Assembly (NCBI RefSeq): GCF_000218685.1
Contig: NW_006763299.1
Coordinates: 1,132,031-1,196,030, forward strand
Direction of reading: 5' to 3'
DNA length: 64,000 nt
Origin: Serpula lacrymans var. lacrymans S7.9
Taxonomy: Eukaryota; Basidiomycota; Agaricomycetes; Boletales; Serpulaceae
Made by a program: the position numbers and the translations under genes. Positions 31,695 to 44,164 of this stretch are shown in pieces. The notes below the pieces were generated by a model. The model worked only from the letters and a program-made list of their open reading frames with translations. It had not been told where the DNA came from and ran no database searches. Position 1 is the first letter of the stretch. Every line of letters begins with the position of its first letter.

Positions 31695-31892
31695 TAATAA
31701 AACTAAGTGAAACAGCCGCTGCCCGAGAGGCTATAGAAACGACTGAGGTATTCCTATACTAAATCCCCTACTACTTATAGTCAGAGGTGCTACTTGCTAC
31801 AGTATAATGACTCCTAGGAGTACAATTGTGGTGGCTATGCTCCATGGAGAACAATGGCTGCTGGCAGAGACCGGGTTTATCCGGTTTTGTCA
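31695..31892 (-). repeat. Copia-1 5' LTR
   Basis: 198 bases, shorter than the 3' LTR by the loss of one palindrome-containing stretch. It is flanked by TTATG at 31893-31897 and by the primer site at 31681-31694. Confidence 0.93.
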
Positions 31893-31897
31893 TTATG

Positions 31898-32581
31898 GAC
31901 TAAACAACAAGCTTCTTATCCACGGAGGCCCCAAGGATCAGAACATGTACTATCCAAATAATTTGTAAAACATTTCGTAGGACTCACTAGCATTGATTTT
32001 TAGATGAGCGCTGATTCAGAGATACAAACCGAGGCTGTGAAAAGAGTCTTCCCGCTAAGATGATGTGTTTTCAAATGCCAAACTGCCAATAAGGCTTAAT
32101 ATATACCGTGACGGCATGATTGAAATTCTGAGTGAATGTACTTTGGCATCATCACAACTACTTCAAATGGTTCAATTCTATTGAAGTTCACATCTTCACG
32201 CTCGAGGCCTAGGACTCCATCAGAAGAACTTAGATCAAGAGACAATAGTATGCGATTCTGATGTCCGAATCATTCTCATGCTTACATGTCAGAGAAACAC
32301 AGGATTCCCCATACATATTGGAGGATTTAGTTTGGCTCCAGTCACGGTATAGCATTGGCGTTCTCAGCATCTGATGATGATGATGATAATGGAGCAGATT
32401 TCAATTGGACATGTGAATATGTTGTCTGATCCTCTGTGAGTGTTGGTGATCATTCACGAATAGCTTGTCCGTAGAGTTTGTAAGGCACTCCCACTGAGCA
32501 TCAAAGGATTTAAACAAAATCCCCTTCTTCACCTTGCTTAGACTATACAAACCCGCAACTTTCGTGCCATTTGCTAGAGCC
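31898..32581. other. Intergenic region upstream of the small secreted protein gene
   Basis: No gene is seen in these 684 bases. A short GATGATGATGATGATAATGG repeat lies near 32370. The promoter of the small gene at 32582 should be here, with a weak TATACAAACC near 32547. Confidence 0.5.
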
Positions 32582-32934
32582 ATGTATTTTCATCAGACTT
32601 TCTTATCAATTGTCGCTCTTGCTCTTGTATCTCGGGCTCTTTCTATCCCTAGCAGAGCTACTTCAGGTATACAAACATTTACCCCATTTTTATAGAGCAG
32701 AGGCACTCATCATGTTGTGTTTCAGGCACAAGTGACATTGTCATTGACACTGTCGAATATTTGAATCATCAGCGGACTATTGAGTCCACAAGTGCCAATG
32801 AACTCGACACACTTTCCTCGTACCGACAGACTATTGAGTCTACAGGTGCTGATGAACTCGACACACTCTCTTCATACCGTCGAACGCCGTCCAACAAAGT
32901 CGTGTTCGAAGAGACTGATATCCTGGATTTTTGA
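32582..32934 (+). CDS. Small secreted protein with a duplicated 18-residue motif
   Basis: Two exons, 32582-32666 and 32726-32934, are joined by a 59-nt GT-AG intron and give 97 residues. The first about 21 residues (MYFHQTFLSIVALALVSRA) form a signal peptide. The mature part contains no cysteine and two near-identical 18-residue units, (R/Q)TIESTxAxELDTLSSYR, encoded by a 54-bp tandem duplication. Most base changes between the units are silent, hinting at selection. It ends EETDILDF. Size, signal peptide and repeats fit a candidate effector or secreted repeat protein, but no family is recognised. It lies 0.7 kb from Copia-1. Confidence 0.7.
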
Positions 32935-33620
32935 TGGGACAGTTAATATTTGGTGAGCCAGAGATCAAACCTTTACAATAAGTCAGTGAGCTTGACTGAC
33001 CCACCTCATAGTATCATTCTTGCAACGAAAATGGAGTTTACGTGTCAAATCTAAGTTCTTTGTATGCGTTCTGTATATTAGCTATAAGTTTATGTTATAA
33101 AATAGCTTTCCCTATGACATTGCATCCGGAAATGTAGGTGTAACTTGAACCTAGTAGAAAGCCAGCTCGGTCAAATTGGTGTCTACACAAATGTAGCGGT
33201 GGCTAGGTGCACAATAAACATGCCTTGATTTTTGAAGGGTATGCTTTCAAAAACCCTGGAAAGCAACAACTTGAAATTGTAAATGTGATCATAATGTATA
33301 TACAAATTCGCCACTGCGAGTAAAGTACATGGATATACATCAACAAGAATTATCACCAGACCACAAGAAAACGATTCCAGCGATGTGGTGTGCCCAGGTA
33401 AGTATCCTACAATATGCGTATGTGGGCCACTGCGACTTGATAAACGAAACTTGATCAAAGCAATGCGAAACGAAGCGAGCTAATAAGCCTCCAATCAGCC
33501 CCAAAAATAAACGTTAACAATAATAAACAAAGCAATCCGCCTGCAAAACGAGGGAATAGGAATATGACTTGAAAGTTCAGTTCAATAATATATCAGACAA
33601 TCCGCCATGGCCGAAACCAC
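32935..33620. other. Gene-free spacer
   Basis: I see no supported gene or repeat. A 91-codon minus-strand frame at 33458-33183 has no family resemblance and no splice partner. Confidence 0.5.
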
Positions 33621-36596
33621 TCAGGACTCGTTTAACTGAGATCCAGAACTTTGAGAAGTAGAGCCTTGAGTGCGCATCTTTTCTGATATCCTTCGAGCCA
33701 AAGCGGGAGGAACCAGGTCGAGCTGCACTGGCATATCGGGAGGATGCCCCTAGAAATAAGGGAAGATTGGCGAAACTGGTTCTACAGCTTGAACAATGGA
33801 CTTACATGAGCAAGATGATACCGTAGGCCACTCAACTGCTTATATCGGTTATGACAGGTGGGGTGGGGACACTTATAGAGCTTCTTCTGAGCCTCGCTCG
33901 ACTCAGTTGAAGTCGATGCCTCCACTGCGGGAGGAATGCCCTCTTTCTCGTCGCTATACGATGTCTGAGCAAAAGTAGAAGAAATTGCCCTCTGAAAGTG
34001 AGCCTTGGATCTGTGGAGACCTCGTTAGATCAACCTAACAACATTAACACAACGTAGAACCTACATTTGAAGGTGATATTGCAGACCATTGATACTCTGC
34101 CGGAAAGCAAAAAGGTTACAAAAAGGAATGATACATATCAAGGCCTATTCACCTTCCAAAATTTGCCACAACCTTCCAAACCACACCTGAAGGGCCTGTC
34201 GCCACCCGCCTCATCCATATGAATCGATTTGTAGTGATCAGAAAGGTCGCGAGATGTCCGATAACAAGCTAAGCTTGCGACAGAATCTACAGACCAACAC
34301 TTCAGATGACCACACGCATAAGGCTTGATTGAAGGACTGCGACCATAATGATGTTAGTATTCAGGCTGATTTATATGATAATAATTAAATTTACTCTGAA
34401 GTAGCTGGCAAGTCCGACGAAAGACGTAAAGGTGCTTGGGTGTCGGGGCGTTTCCTCGGGCACGCGTTACGTGGCCTCGCCCGAGAAGTAGATCGATAGT
34501 ATGAACCCTTAACACATTCGGTTGTCGGTGGGGGGGAATCAAGAGCGGCAGCAGGTGCTGGAGCAGATGAGCTTGCAGGTGTGTACACGGCAGGATAATT
34601 CGCTGTTGTCTGGTTCAGTGGATACGACACGTCGTAACCATTGTTGGTGGAATAGACATCAGTAGATGTCGCATACGAATTGCTGTATTCGACATGGTCT
34701 TCCTGACCGTATGCACCCGAGGGGTCATGGCAACCACGCTGACTCTCGTCGGCATAGGCTGCATCTCGAGTAACAGATTGATGAGCATCATAGTCAACTG
34801 GCAACGAGACAGAGGAGCAATGACGATCAAAGGGTAGTCCTTGCTGTGCAGTATGCTGTTCCGACTTCGCATATACAAGATGATCTCCTTCAGAGCTGTA
34901 AATTGAACGGGCCATAGTTGGATCGTGATCGAAAGAGCTGTCATCGTCCTTCTGATAACCGGCAGAAGAAATCTGGGGATATTGTTCATACTGCACATGA
35001 TGACCATCATGGCGATACGTCGATGTATCGGCTTCATTACAGCAATGCGAGGCATGATTTACCGACGACACCAAAAATTCCGACGGAGCAGTGAAACCCA
35101 CTTGGTTGGAATGCCGCGCGGCATCGTGTGAGTAATCATTGTTCAGAGCTTGCTGGTCCGAGACGGTTGTAATGATACGATTGCTGGAGGGTGTTATAGA
35201 GTGGTAATCGGGGCGTTCACCGTACAAATGGGTGTCTTGGATTCGTTCCCCCGTCACAGCATGCATGTATCGAACATCTTCCTGGATGCCCAACTGTCGG
35301 CTATGATCGAAAATCATATGCGTGGTGTGAGACTGCGGCATCACACTACTGCCACAACATAGATTTGGTGATTCCCGGTATCTGTTCGAAAAATTGTCCG
35401 GATAATTGAATATGTGTTGTTGATTATCCTCCCGAATATAGGTGACCGCCTGACCGATAGTGGCTGAGGAACTCGAATGCCCCGTTGCTCGACTGTCTGG
35501 CTGCTCATATGAGTATTGAAGGTTATGGCCTTGTGTGTAAGCATCGTCGTCGCGGATGACATTGTGATGCGGCGTGACCGATAGAGCAGTCATCGAAGGT
35601 TGAGGCTGATAGTTGCCGTGTGCCTGATGGCGCGATACCGATGATAAAGAATCGATGGCGCCAGGGGTACATTGCACACGACGGGTATCGTCCAACCACG
35701 GTGCAGATAGCGCAGAACTCAAAGATGACGATGAGTACCGGAGCGAAGGGGGAACATGTGTTAACATATGTTGATCGTAGTCGTTGAACCGAACACGAGG
35801 GGCATCATATCCTGTATCCTCATTGGGTGCATTTGCGATGTATCCCGCATGATACTGAGATAAATGATCGTTATGATAAATGCTCTGATCGTCTGATGGC
35901 GTCGGCCACGTGTAAGACTGAGAATAATCCGTTGTCAAACGGTTTTCTGAGCCCATGTCAGCCTGAGGATGGCGCAAAGCGAACGACTGCTCATGCAACG
36001 TAGCATTGGACCTTTTACGCTCCAGAAGCCTCCATCTAAAAAGGTTAGACGCGGTGAGTTGGGAAGGAGCGAATAAATACACCTGGCGGAGTACCTATTA
36101 CGGCAAGCCAAGCCGCTTCGTTGTAGCTCGTGCCCAACCTGGCCCCATTTTCCGCCTAGTCTCGAGTATACTTCGAGAAGCTTGCTGTCCTCTTCAACGG
36201 TCCACTCGTCTCTCTTCAAAGTTGGATCCAAGGCTTCACGATAGCGCTTTGAGCATGCATCATCGGTGCGCCCGGGTATGTGGCGAGCAATGATAGCCCA
36301 CTTGGTTGAGTGTATTCTATACAGTTCGACGAGAGCGTGATCTTCCTCAGGCGTCCAGGCAGATTTCTTGACGTTGGGAGAAAGAGAGTGAAGCCAGCGC
36401 TAGAAAAATCTAATTAGAGACAAAATATAGGACAAAACTAATCAGAAATCACCTTTCTGCAGGCTTTATTTGAACGACCAGGAACATAGGCTGCGACCGC
36501 TTTCCAGTTGTCGATTTCGCCGTGTATGGCGATGGCCTGAGCAAGTAGCTCGTCTTCTTTCGTTGTCCAAGGACGTCCAATACTGCGCTCTGACAT
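33621..36596 (-). CDS. Three-repeat Myb plus three C2H2 zinc-finger transcription factor
   Basis: Exons are 36596-36453, 36399-36083, 36035-34395, 34336-34153, 34096-34065, 34010-33806 and 33749-33621, giving 883 residues with every phase agreeing. Residues about 7-158 form three Myb/SANT repeats (RPWTTKEDELL, SAWTPEEDHAL, DEWTVEEDSKL), each with its spaced tryptophans. About 540 disordered residues rich in Ser, Tyr, His and Asp follow. The C-terminus has three C2H2 fingers, near 709, 751 and 825: YACGHLKC…HYKSIH, FRCGLEGCGKFW…NGLQYH and YKCPHPTCHNRY…GLRYHLAH. The last two resemble Sfp1-type fingers. It should bind DNA in the nucleus. The join between the Myb frame and the fingers uses donor GTAAAT at 34394. 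A fused pair of genes is the alternative to test. Confidence 0.82.
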
Positions 36597-37037
36597 GAAG
36601 GGAAAGGCAGCTTTTGCGGAGAGAGCTGTCGAGGAGTTAAGTCGAGTCTGAGACAACAAACAAGAGCAATTGAAAGAGTGGCACGTCGCGAATCGTGTCG
36701 GGCGTTTGCGTTCGGGTTTAGCGCTTAGCGCCCGGTGCGTCTCGCGCAACCATCATTGTGTTCTACAGGACCATCTTGAATTGCTGGTTGTAACTTGAAA
36801 TCAGATAAACTTGTTGGTGACATGTCAGACCTCTGCTGTCAATTCGTAAATATAGTGGATATATATCGTGGTCGCATTCGCACCGCCCATACTAGTCGGA
36901 TATCACCGCTGGTGTTTCAACTCTGGTCCGTCAACTGCTTCCTGCTTTCAGGTAATGTAGCATCTACTTTTGAAAGCAATGATCACTCCCAATTTCACAC
37001 TCTATACTATAGCAGCCGCAACTCGCCTATCGTGGAA
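36597..37037. promoter_or_regulatory. Divergent promoter region, Myb-C2H2 gene and iminopeptidase
   Basis: A 441-base spacer between divergent start codons. The plus-strand frame stays open upstream of 37038 to 36795 with other ATGs, so the peptidase could carry an N-terminal extension. I prefer the ATG that opens MPEGTLPF, which matches family starts. Confidence 0.45.
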
Positions 37038-37987
37038 ATGCCAGAAGGAACCTTACCATTCAATTACCGTGGCGAGACATACCGTACCTGGTACAAGGTC
37101 GTCGGAGATCTCTCAAACACATCCAGAACACCCCTCGTCGCCCTCCACGGAGGACCTGGCTTATCGCACGACTCCATTCTCCCTCTAAGTGATCTCGCCT
37201 CACACCCAAGTCTTATTCCCGTCATATTCTATGATCAAATCGGTAATGCCCGCTCTACGCACTTGGATGATAAACCAGAGTCGTTCTGGACCATTGATTT
37301 CTTCATCGATGAGCTACTCAGTGTCTTGAATCACTTTGGCATTCAAGACTCTTTCGATCTCTACGGACACTCGTGGGGCGGTATGCTTGCCGCTGAATTC
37401 ATCATTCGCCGACAACCTACAGGCCTTGAGCGTGTTATCATAGCAGATACTCCTGCATCTCAGAAGCTTCAGCATCAAGCACTTATGCGATGTATGCAGT
37501 CCACACCTGAAGAAGTCCAGTCGGTGCTTAAGAAACAGGGAGGTAAAATTGACACATCTAACGAAGAATACAACGAAGCTGCTGCATACTTCCGCAAGCA
37601 GTTTGGTACACGCTATGCCGATCCTATGCCGGAGGCACTTGCATACTCTCCGAAGCATGAAGACCATCCAACTGTGCTTAATGCAATGTCCGTCGTAGCA
37701 CCTACTGCCTTTTTGGACGTGGAATAACTTTCTGTGATAGGCGTAAAGGCGAAATCAATGGCGACTGGGATATTACGGAAAAACTACACCTCATAAGAGT
37801 TCCGACGCTTCTACTCAATGGCAAATACGACTTCATAGGGGATGAATCTTGTTTCGCTTTTTCCCGTAACATCAACAAGGTCAAATGGGTCCAGTTTGCC
37901 AAATCCAGTCATGTTCCGCATTGGGAGGAGCGGGAGAGGTATATGGAAGTCGTCAAATCGTTTTTGCTGAATGAGTTGTACACGTAG
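37038..37987 (+). CDS. Proline iminopeptidase-like alpha/beta hydrolase (peptidase family S33)
   Basis: Two exons, 37038-37687 and 37741-37987, give 298 residues, the usual family length. The fold is evident: oxyanion loop ALHGGPGLSHD, nucleophile elbow DLYGHSWGGM with serine near residue 112, acid in LLNGKYD and histidine in KSSHVPHWEERERY. It should release N-terminal proline or act on amino-acid amides in the cytosol. The only intron has an unusual donor (GTCCGT). Without splicing the protein would end early at 37727 and lose its catalytic histidine, so splicing is needed for activity. A disabled gene is the alternative. Confidence 0.85.
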
Positions 37988-38289
37988 CTGAACCGGGTGA
38001 ATGTAGTGCAACCACCTCACACGGTTTTCACCCATGTACTTATTTGTTGTACTTTCAAATGGTATAAGCTATTATTCCTCGTGTATGTTGTGTATTATCA
38101 ATAAGCCATATCACTGCATTATGACCTCAAACTCTTAACCCGGAATATGCCTCATTTCAGAATCTACGCCACCAGGAGAGTGTGCAAGTCTTCAGGTTCT
38201 CAGAACTCAAAACTCGGACTCGACTGTAACCCTGGTGAATTTGCAACAACCCCACGAATACACATGGTACATGAACATACATAGCGTGA
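37988..38289. other. Convergent 3' spacer
   Basis: 302 bases between the ends of two convergent genes. It presumably holds both 3' UTRs, and nothing else is seen. Confidence 0.5.
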
Positions 38290-41200
38290 TCACTGACGGA
38301 CAGGATGCCCGCCTAAGATCTTATTCACAGTAGTAGTTCGTAGTGGAGTGTCCGCAAACAAAGCTCGGACAAGTTTTACTAGTTCGTCGACCTCAAAGTC
38401 CACCAACGCCCCTTCCTCGAATAGATATGTAATGTCAGCCATAGACGCCTCCTAAAGTAAAAGAAGAAAAACCAGTATGTCAGTTCGGCCCAAGATCACA
38501 AAATAGTAGGAAACTTACCAGCAACTCAGAAAGATACGAAAACTTCAACCACGACGAGACATACGAGACAACGAACGATGACTGTAAAACCATGAGAATC
38601 GACGAGTGAATTAGATTTTACAGTAGACATAAACTGACCAGACTGGTATCCTCAACGAAAAGCCCTTCCAAAGAATTCAAGATCTTACACAATTCGCTAA
38701 GCCTGTGCGACTCTACTTCGGGGATATCAGGAAGAGCGAGTATATCATCCAAAATATTCGACAAAGCGGATTCCACAGCATAACCAAGGGCCATATAAAA
38801 CTTGCTTTTAGCTAGAACGGGCTGATAATTCATTTAATTCAAATTTCGTCAACAGATGGCTAGAATGGACATACCTTCCAACGGTGTGCTGTCCCACGTA
38901 TCTCACGAAGGACTTGCGTAATGGCACCCTCACATTCGTCAAACCTATCCTGATCCGCAGTCTCCGTGAAACCTTCTGCTTTCGACAAGATCACTTCGAT
39001 AGAACGCTTGCATTGGTCCTGAAATACACAGGTAAGTCAGGATATATGTCAAGATACTAAGATACCTACAATGCTGTCATGAAACCAACTATCAGATAGG
39101 AGTTTCATAGTGTCTCTGCACTCCACCAATTCTTCCTTAACGGTAAGGAGACCTCGTTCATACGTTGCTATTCTAGCGATCTCCTCGCTCAGGTAGAAAC
39201 AATCATTAGAAAACAACATTGACTGTTCCGATTGAGCCAGCCGAGGGGAAAATGTGACAGTATATAAGGCCCGGAACAGATTCAACACTTGAATGGCGGA
39301 CTGGAGAATAAGGGTACCAGGCAACGAAGTAGACGTTGGAGAGTAAGAGAATATCCCTGAGGAAATGAGCTCTTTGCCCTCTTGCAGAGCATTTTCGACA
39401 ATCCGGATGATGCTTCTAGTACGACTTGAGACAAGATACACCTCTTTGATGGCTGATCGCGATCCCGATCGAGTGTGTCGAGAATCTACCGCTTGTCGCA
39501 CTTCTAAGCCCGATGCCGCCGAACTGCTATGGCTGTTCATTGCTGCAAAATTATCAGGGCGTGTAACAGTTTCTGTGGGTACCGACGTTATTGAAGGAGC
39601 GGCGGGTGGACGTGCGGGTACAGATATTTCACTGGGTGCATCAGACCAAGGATCATCCCAGACAGTCTCTTCTGCATTCTCGTCGTCAACCAAAGGTTCC
39701 TCGTCATCATTCCAACCCCAGGCATCTCCAGGATCTACGTCATCAGTGGATTGCACCTTGGTCGACTGTGGTGGGGGCACATTAGATCCATCAGTAGACT
39801 CGGGCTCAACTCCTATCACGTCGTCTTCAAAACTCCATCCACTTTCGTCTTGTATTGATGAAGCGTTGCCTGTAGATTTTTTATCATCGTCGAGGTTCCA
39901 CGCGTCGCCACCCTCGGTATCACTAGTAGCGGGTATCTGGGAGATTTCATCGTTTACTTCTTGAGCAGATATCGTTTCAGCATGAAACGTCGACGATGTT
40001 TCATCGATTTCAACAATGATAGTACGGGCAGCCTCCAAAATACTGAGTCGTCGCTGCCTCTCATAATGTCCGCTAACGCCATCTACCCAAGACTTGATGT
40101 CTCTATTGTTGCTGGCACCACCTAGCACACCGACGATGTGATCTTCTTCGAACCTCACGGCTTTCTTGGTAAGATTCAAAAATGGAGGAAGAAGATGCAA
40201 AGAGGATGGCAAAGATGGTTCCAGTAAATGGGTTAATATGGCACTCCCCATGGGTTTGCATAGGGACTTCGGGAAGCTTTCCTTCTGAGAGATTGGTAAA
40301 GAAGGTAGCAAGTATTGCTTCAAAAAGTCAAGGACAGCTGCAAGGTTATCCAGACGCGTCAATAGGTTTTCAGTATTTGGTGGAGAAGGAACATGGGAAA
40401 GCTTGTGGAAGGATGTCCCCGTAAACTCAATTTCCGTCTTTACTGTCACTGATGTAGGCTGACTGAGTGTGTAATCAATGTAATGTGCAAGTACGTCGCG
40501 TCGCAATGTTGTGAGATGAGATATGGCGGAGTTCGCTGACAATGATGCAAAGACATCAGAGAGGCTATAAGATATGTTCGATTGAGGCGCTATATGTGAA
40601 AAATCTGATGAGAAAATTTCGAATTGCGTTACTTAAAAAGTGATCCCACCATGTATCGAAGGGCGGATGACAAACTCGGAAGGGGATATGGCCACACTTT
40701 TGGAAAACGTTCCACTCAAAAGTTCTTGTGTGCGATTGCTCAACACATCAAGGCTGGTCTTCCAAGGCAGGACTTGAGGAATACACGTTATACACTAAGA
40801 AGCGAGGACAAACCTTTATCACTTGGAATATTTTGGCCTTGTCTAAGGGTGATGGTGCGGTGTCCAAAAGGTGTTGTAAGGCTTCGCAGGATTTAGCAGC
40901 ACGAGGTAGATTCCCTTCATCAACCAAAGACTGTAGTGACAGTAATTCCGTTCTGCAGTCAGAGAGGTGCAACAGCGAGCGGTAAAGGGTATCTGCATTC
41001 AGGGACTCTTGTGCCAAGGTTTGGTGTGCGGTCAAATTCCGAATAAGGACAGGAATTATCCCAGACTGAATGAATAAGAAATTGAGACGTTTTGCTTAAT
41101 GGCATGCTAAAGGATATACCTCGGGGTCCGAAACTGACTTGTCCAAGCTGTCAATATTCTCAGACAGTGACTGCAACCCCACCTGTATTTCTTTCGCAGA

Positions 41201-41472
41201 GGTTAGCTGCTGCTCAAATTCAACAGCGTCTCCGTGAATGCGGTCGTGAAGTTGTTTCTAGATACACGCATTATCAGGCTTCCACGTCCACTGAGAGTAC
41301 GGAGCGGAGTAGAGGTTACCTCGTTCAAGCGTATGGCTTCATCCAATTCGACACGCCAAGATACAACGATGGACGCATTTAAGGATTCGTAAGTAGCTCC
41401 ATCCAGCTTAGCCAATATTTTAGAGATTACATCCTCTTGTCGAGGCAAGTTTGTTGGGATAGGAAGAGCCAT
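38290..41472 (-). CDS. ZW10 homologue (Dsl1/ZW10 tethering and kinetochore family)
   Basis: Nine exons: 41472-41320, 41257-41120, 41065-40823, 40758-40650, 40604-39070, 39018-38875, 38821-38639, 38581-38519 and 38451-38290. They give 909 residues in continuous frame. The N-terminus (MALPIPTNLPRQEDVISKIL) and helical coil (LSENIDSLDKSVSDPE) fit ZW10. The C-terminal helices (SWLKFSYLSELLEASMADITYLFEEGALVDFEVDELVKL…) are the most typical part. An acidic, disordered insert (…DAWGWNDDEEPLVDDENAEE…) lies in the centre. In fungi ZW10/Dsl1 proteins tether COPI vesicles at the endoplasmic reticulum. A checkpoint role at kinetochores is known in animals. The short intron 40649-40605 spans an in-frame stop and is required. 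Confidence 0.85.
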
Positions 41473-41769
41473 GTCATTCACACCTGCTTTCAACGTGGAC
41501 TCAGACGACCAAGGTAGTCAAACCCTAACCTGGATTTAGCACTAAAGTCAATAATGCGTGCACGTGACTAATAGGGCAGTTGCAACATCCATAGTCATAG
41601 ATTAATCTAATTGACGACCCTCGAAACAAGAGTGGGATGATACTTGTCTCCTTCAACAGACCTTCCGTGGTATAATAACTACAACAATATGGGAAATTTC
41701 AAGCTTGTCGGTCCCAGACTTTCATTCAAACATACTGAACGAAAATCAGATCGGGAAACTCATAGTGAA
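41473..41769. promoter_or_regulatory. Spacer between ZW10 and RFC3 genes
   Basis: 297 bases holding the ZW10 promoter and the RFC3 3' end, both genes being on the minus strand. No TATA box or other element stands out. Confidence 0.4.
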
Positions 41770-43163
41770 TCACCTTGCCGACAATTCCACTGCATTTTTG
41801 AATGCACCCAACATGGCAGAGAGCTGTATCTTCTCACTGGCACCGGCAGATAATCTGTGTCTATAGTGAAGCAGGTTAAGCGGACGGAATTTTGCCTAAT
41901 GAGCGTAGAAGCGTACTCCGTAGTAGCAAGATAATCGAGTAGGTAAATCCGGGCTTGAGGCTTGAATTCAATGGTCTCAATGTATTCATACGCGCCAGAG
42001 ATCAGATCTTGCAATGCAAGTCCACGTTCCGTTTTCATCGTGGAAATCACTGCATATACTACATCAGTGCGGTTCAACTCATTCACTAAATGTTCACGCA
42101 CTTTGATATGACGTTGTAAACTCATCGGAGAGCATAGAGTTAACTATGTTCTCGATATCAGATGGATGTGGGTTCCCAGTACAGTTGTATATTTCTGTTT
42201 CCCCCACGGAATCGTAAGCGGCATGACAAGCTTGCAAAACGTTGAGAGCCCTGCGCATGTCCCCTTTAGAGAGCTTGAGCAACGCTTTCTTGCCATCTTC
42301 AGTCAATTTTACGCTGACGAAGGACTTAGAAACATCCTCGGGAACAGGAAGAAACGGGGCTTACTGTTCAGCCTCTATTACCGTTCCTATACGTTTTTCC
42401 ACCTCTACTATTGGTAAAGGGGAAAAACGGAAGCGAGTACATCGACTTTGTATTGCGGGTGCAATCTTGTTCACATAATTGCAGATAATGCAAAACCGAA
42501 CATTTTTAGTATATTGTTCTATCACGCGGCGCAAAGCAGCTTGTGCTTGTTGTGTCATCATGTCGGCTTCATCTAAGATAATAAGTTTGAAGCCTCTTGC
42601 AAACAAGGTACGTGTTTCTGCGAATTGCTTAATCTGTTCGCGAACCACGTCTATACCTCGATCATCAGAAGCATTGAGCTATGGAAAACATAATAATTAC
42701 AACTTAAATCTAAAATGGTATAATATGTAAGTACGCACCTCGAGAATTTGTTTGCGATACTCTGGTCCATAAATTCGGCGTGCGACGGCGAGGATGGTAG
42801 ATGTTTTTCCAGTACCTGGCGGTCCATAAAACAAGAGGTGTGGTAGTCGATTCTTATCTATGAACTTCTCAACTATGAGAGACATGATTTAGATAAACTC
42901 CAGCCAAAACAGAATTGCATGGTACTTGTGGTAGTTATATCCTTGTGGGAGACCACATCGTCTAAAGTCACTGGACGATACTTCTCAACCCTAGGAAACA
43001 AATCATTTAAGTGCTCTGAGCAGGTACAATGATGCATAAAAACTCACCATGGAAGCATTTCATCATCTAAGGGTTGACCGACAGCTCTTCCCTTCCCCTT
43101 CTCGATAGGTGAGAAAGCAGCAATATCCACGTCCATTGACCGGGTTTCGTCTTCGCTATCCAT
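41770..43163 (-). CDS. RFC3: Replication factor C subunit 3 (clamp loader small subunit)
   Basis: Seven exons: 43163-43048, 42990-42926, 42872-42739, 42678-42365, 42313-42102, 42049-41917 and 41854-41770. They give 352 residues (yeast Rfc3 is 340). An N-terminal extension rich in Asp and Glu precedes [18 protein letters not shown]. Walker A is [10 protein letters not shown], Walker B is [10 protein letters not shown] and the arginine-finger SRC box is QSRCTRFRF. The C-terminal collar ends [24 protein letters not shown]. It works in the nucleus as part of the five-subunit ATPase that loads PCNA at primer ends, and also in the Rad24, Ctf18 and Elg1 loaders. All motifs are intact. Confidence 0.96.
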
Positions 43164-43458
43164 AGTTGTTGTATTTATATTTCGATCTTTCGGAACAAGA
43201 ATATGGCCAAATTCTAACCAAGCAGTGCGTAAAAGATCTGAAGCCCTCACTGAACCATTAACTTTGTACAGACGCGTCGCGACGCGCACAAGATGTGTAA
43301 TCGTCCTTTGTAATAATATCTCACGCACGGACCATCAACAGAAAGTACGCTTACACAATCCATGCTTGATCTCTCTCTTCAAAACGAACACCGGCTCTTG
43401 CTTTTGTCAACGACTCCACCGTTAAAATCGTTGGACAGACGAAAGCGTCCGTCTCAAG
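43164..43458. promoter_or_regulatory. Divergent promoter of RFC3 and the ubiquitin-eS31 gene
   Basis: 295 bases separate the two start codons. Near 43270 the sequence GACGCGTCGCGACGCG holds an MluI-type ACGCGT box and further CG-rich repeats. ACGCGT is the MBF site that drives G1/S genes in fungi, which suits a replication gene such as RFC3. Binding is inferred. Confidence 0.55.

Positions 43459-44164
<706 letters not shown>

Larger units (their letters stand above)
26422..31892 (-). mobile_element. Copia-1, near full-length Ty1/Copia element
   Basis: LTRs at 26422-26635 and 31695-31892 bound a minus-strand gag-pol of the order Gag, protease, integrase, RT, RNase H. The target duplication TTATG is perfect (26417-26421 and 31893-31897). 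The primer site next to the 5' LTR matches the anticodon arm of initiator tRNA-Met. A solo Gypsy-1-type LTR sits inside the integrase. Frameshifts near 27495-27530 and 27390, and a stop near 27060, make it inactive, though most catalytic motifs remain. Confidence 0.95.

Noticed and set aside
32401..32583. 60-codon minus-strand frame over the secreted-protein promoter
   Set aside because: It has no family match and overlaps the spliced plus-strand gene, whose signal peptide and intron are convincing.
33183..33458. 91-codon minus-strand frame
   Set aside because: No start context, family match or splice partner.
34615..35562. Minus- and plus-strand frames within the Myb-C2H2 gene
   Set aside because: They are shadows of the long disordered exon, rich in repeated His/Tyr/Ser codons.
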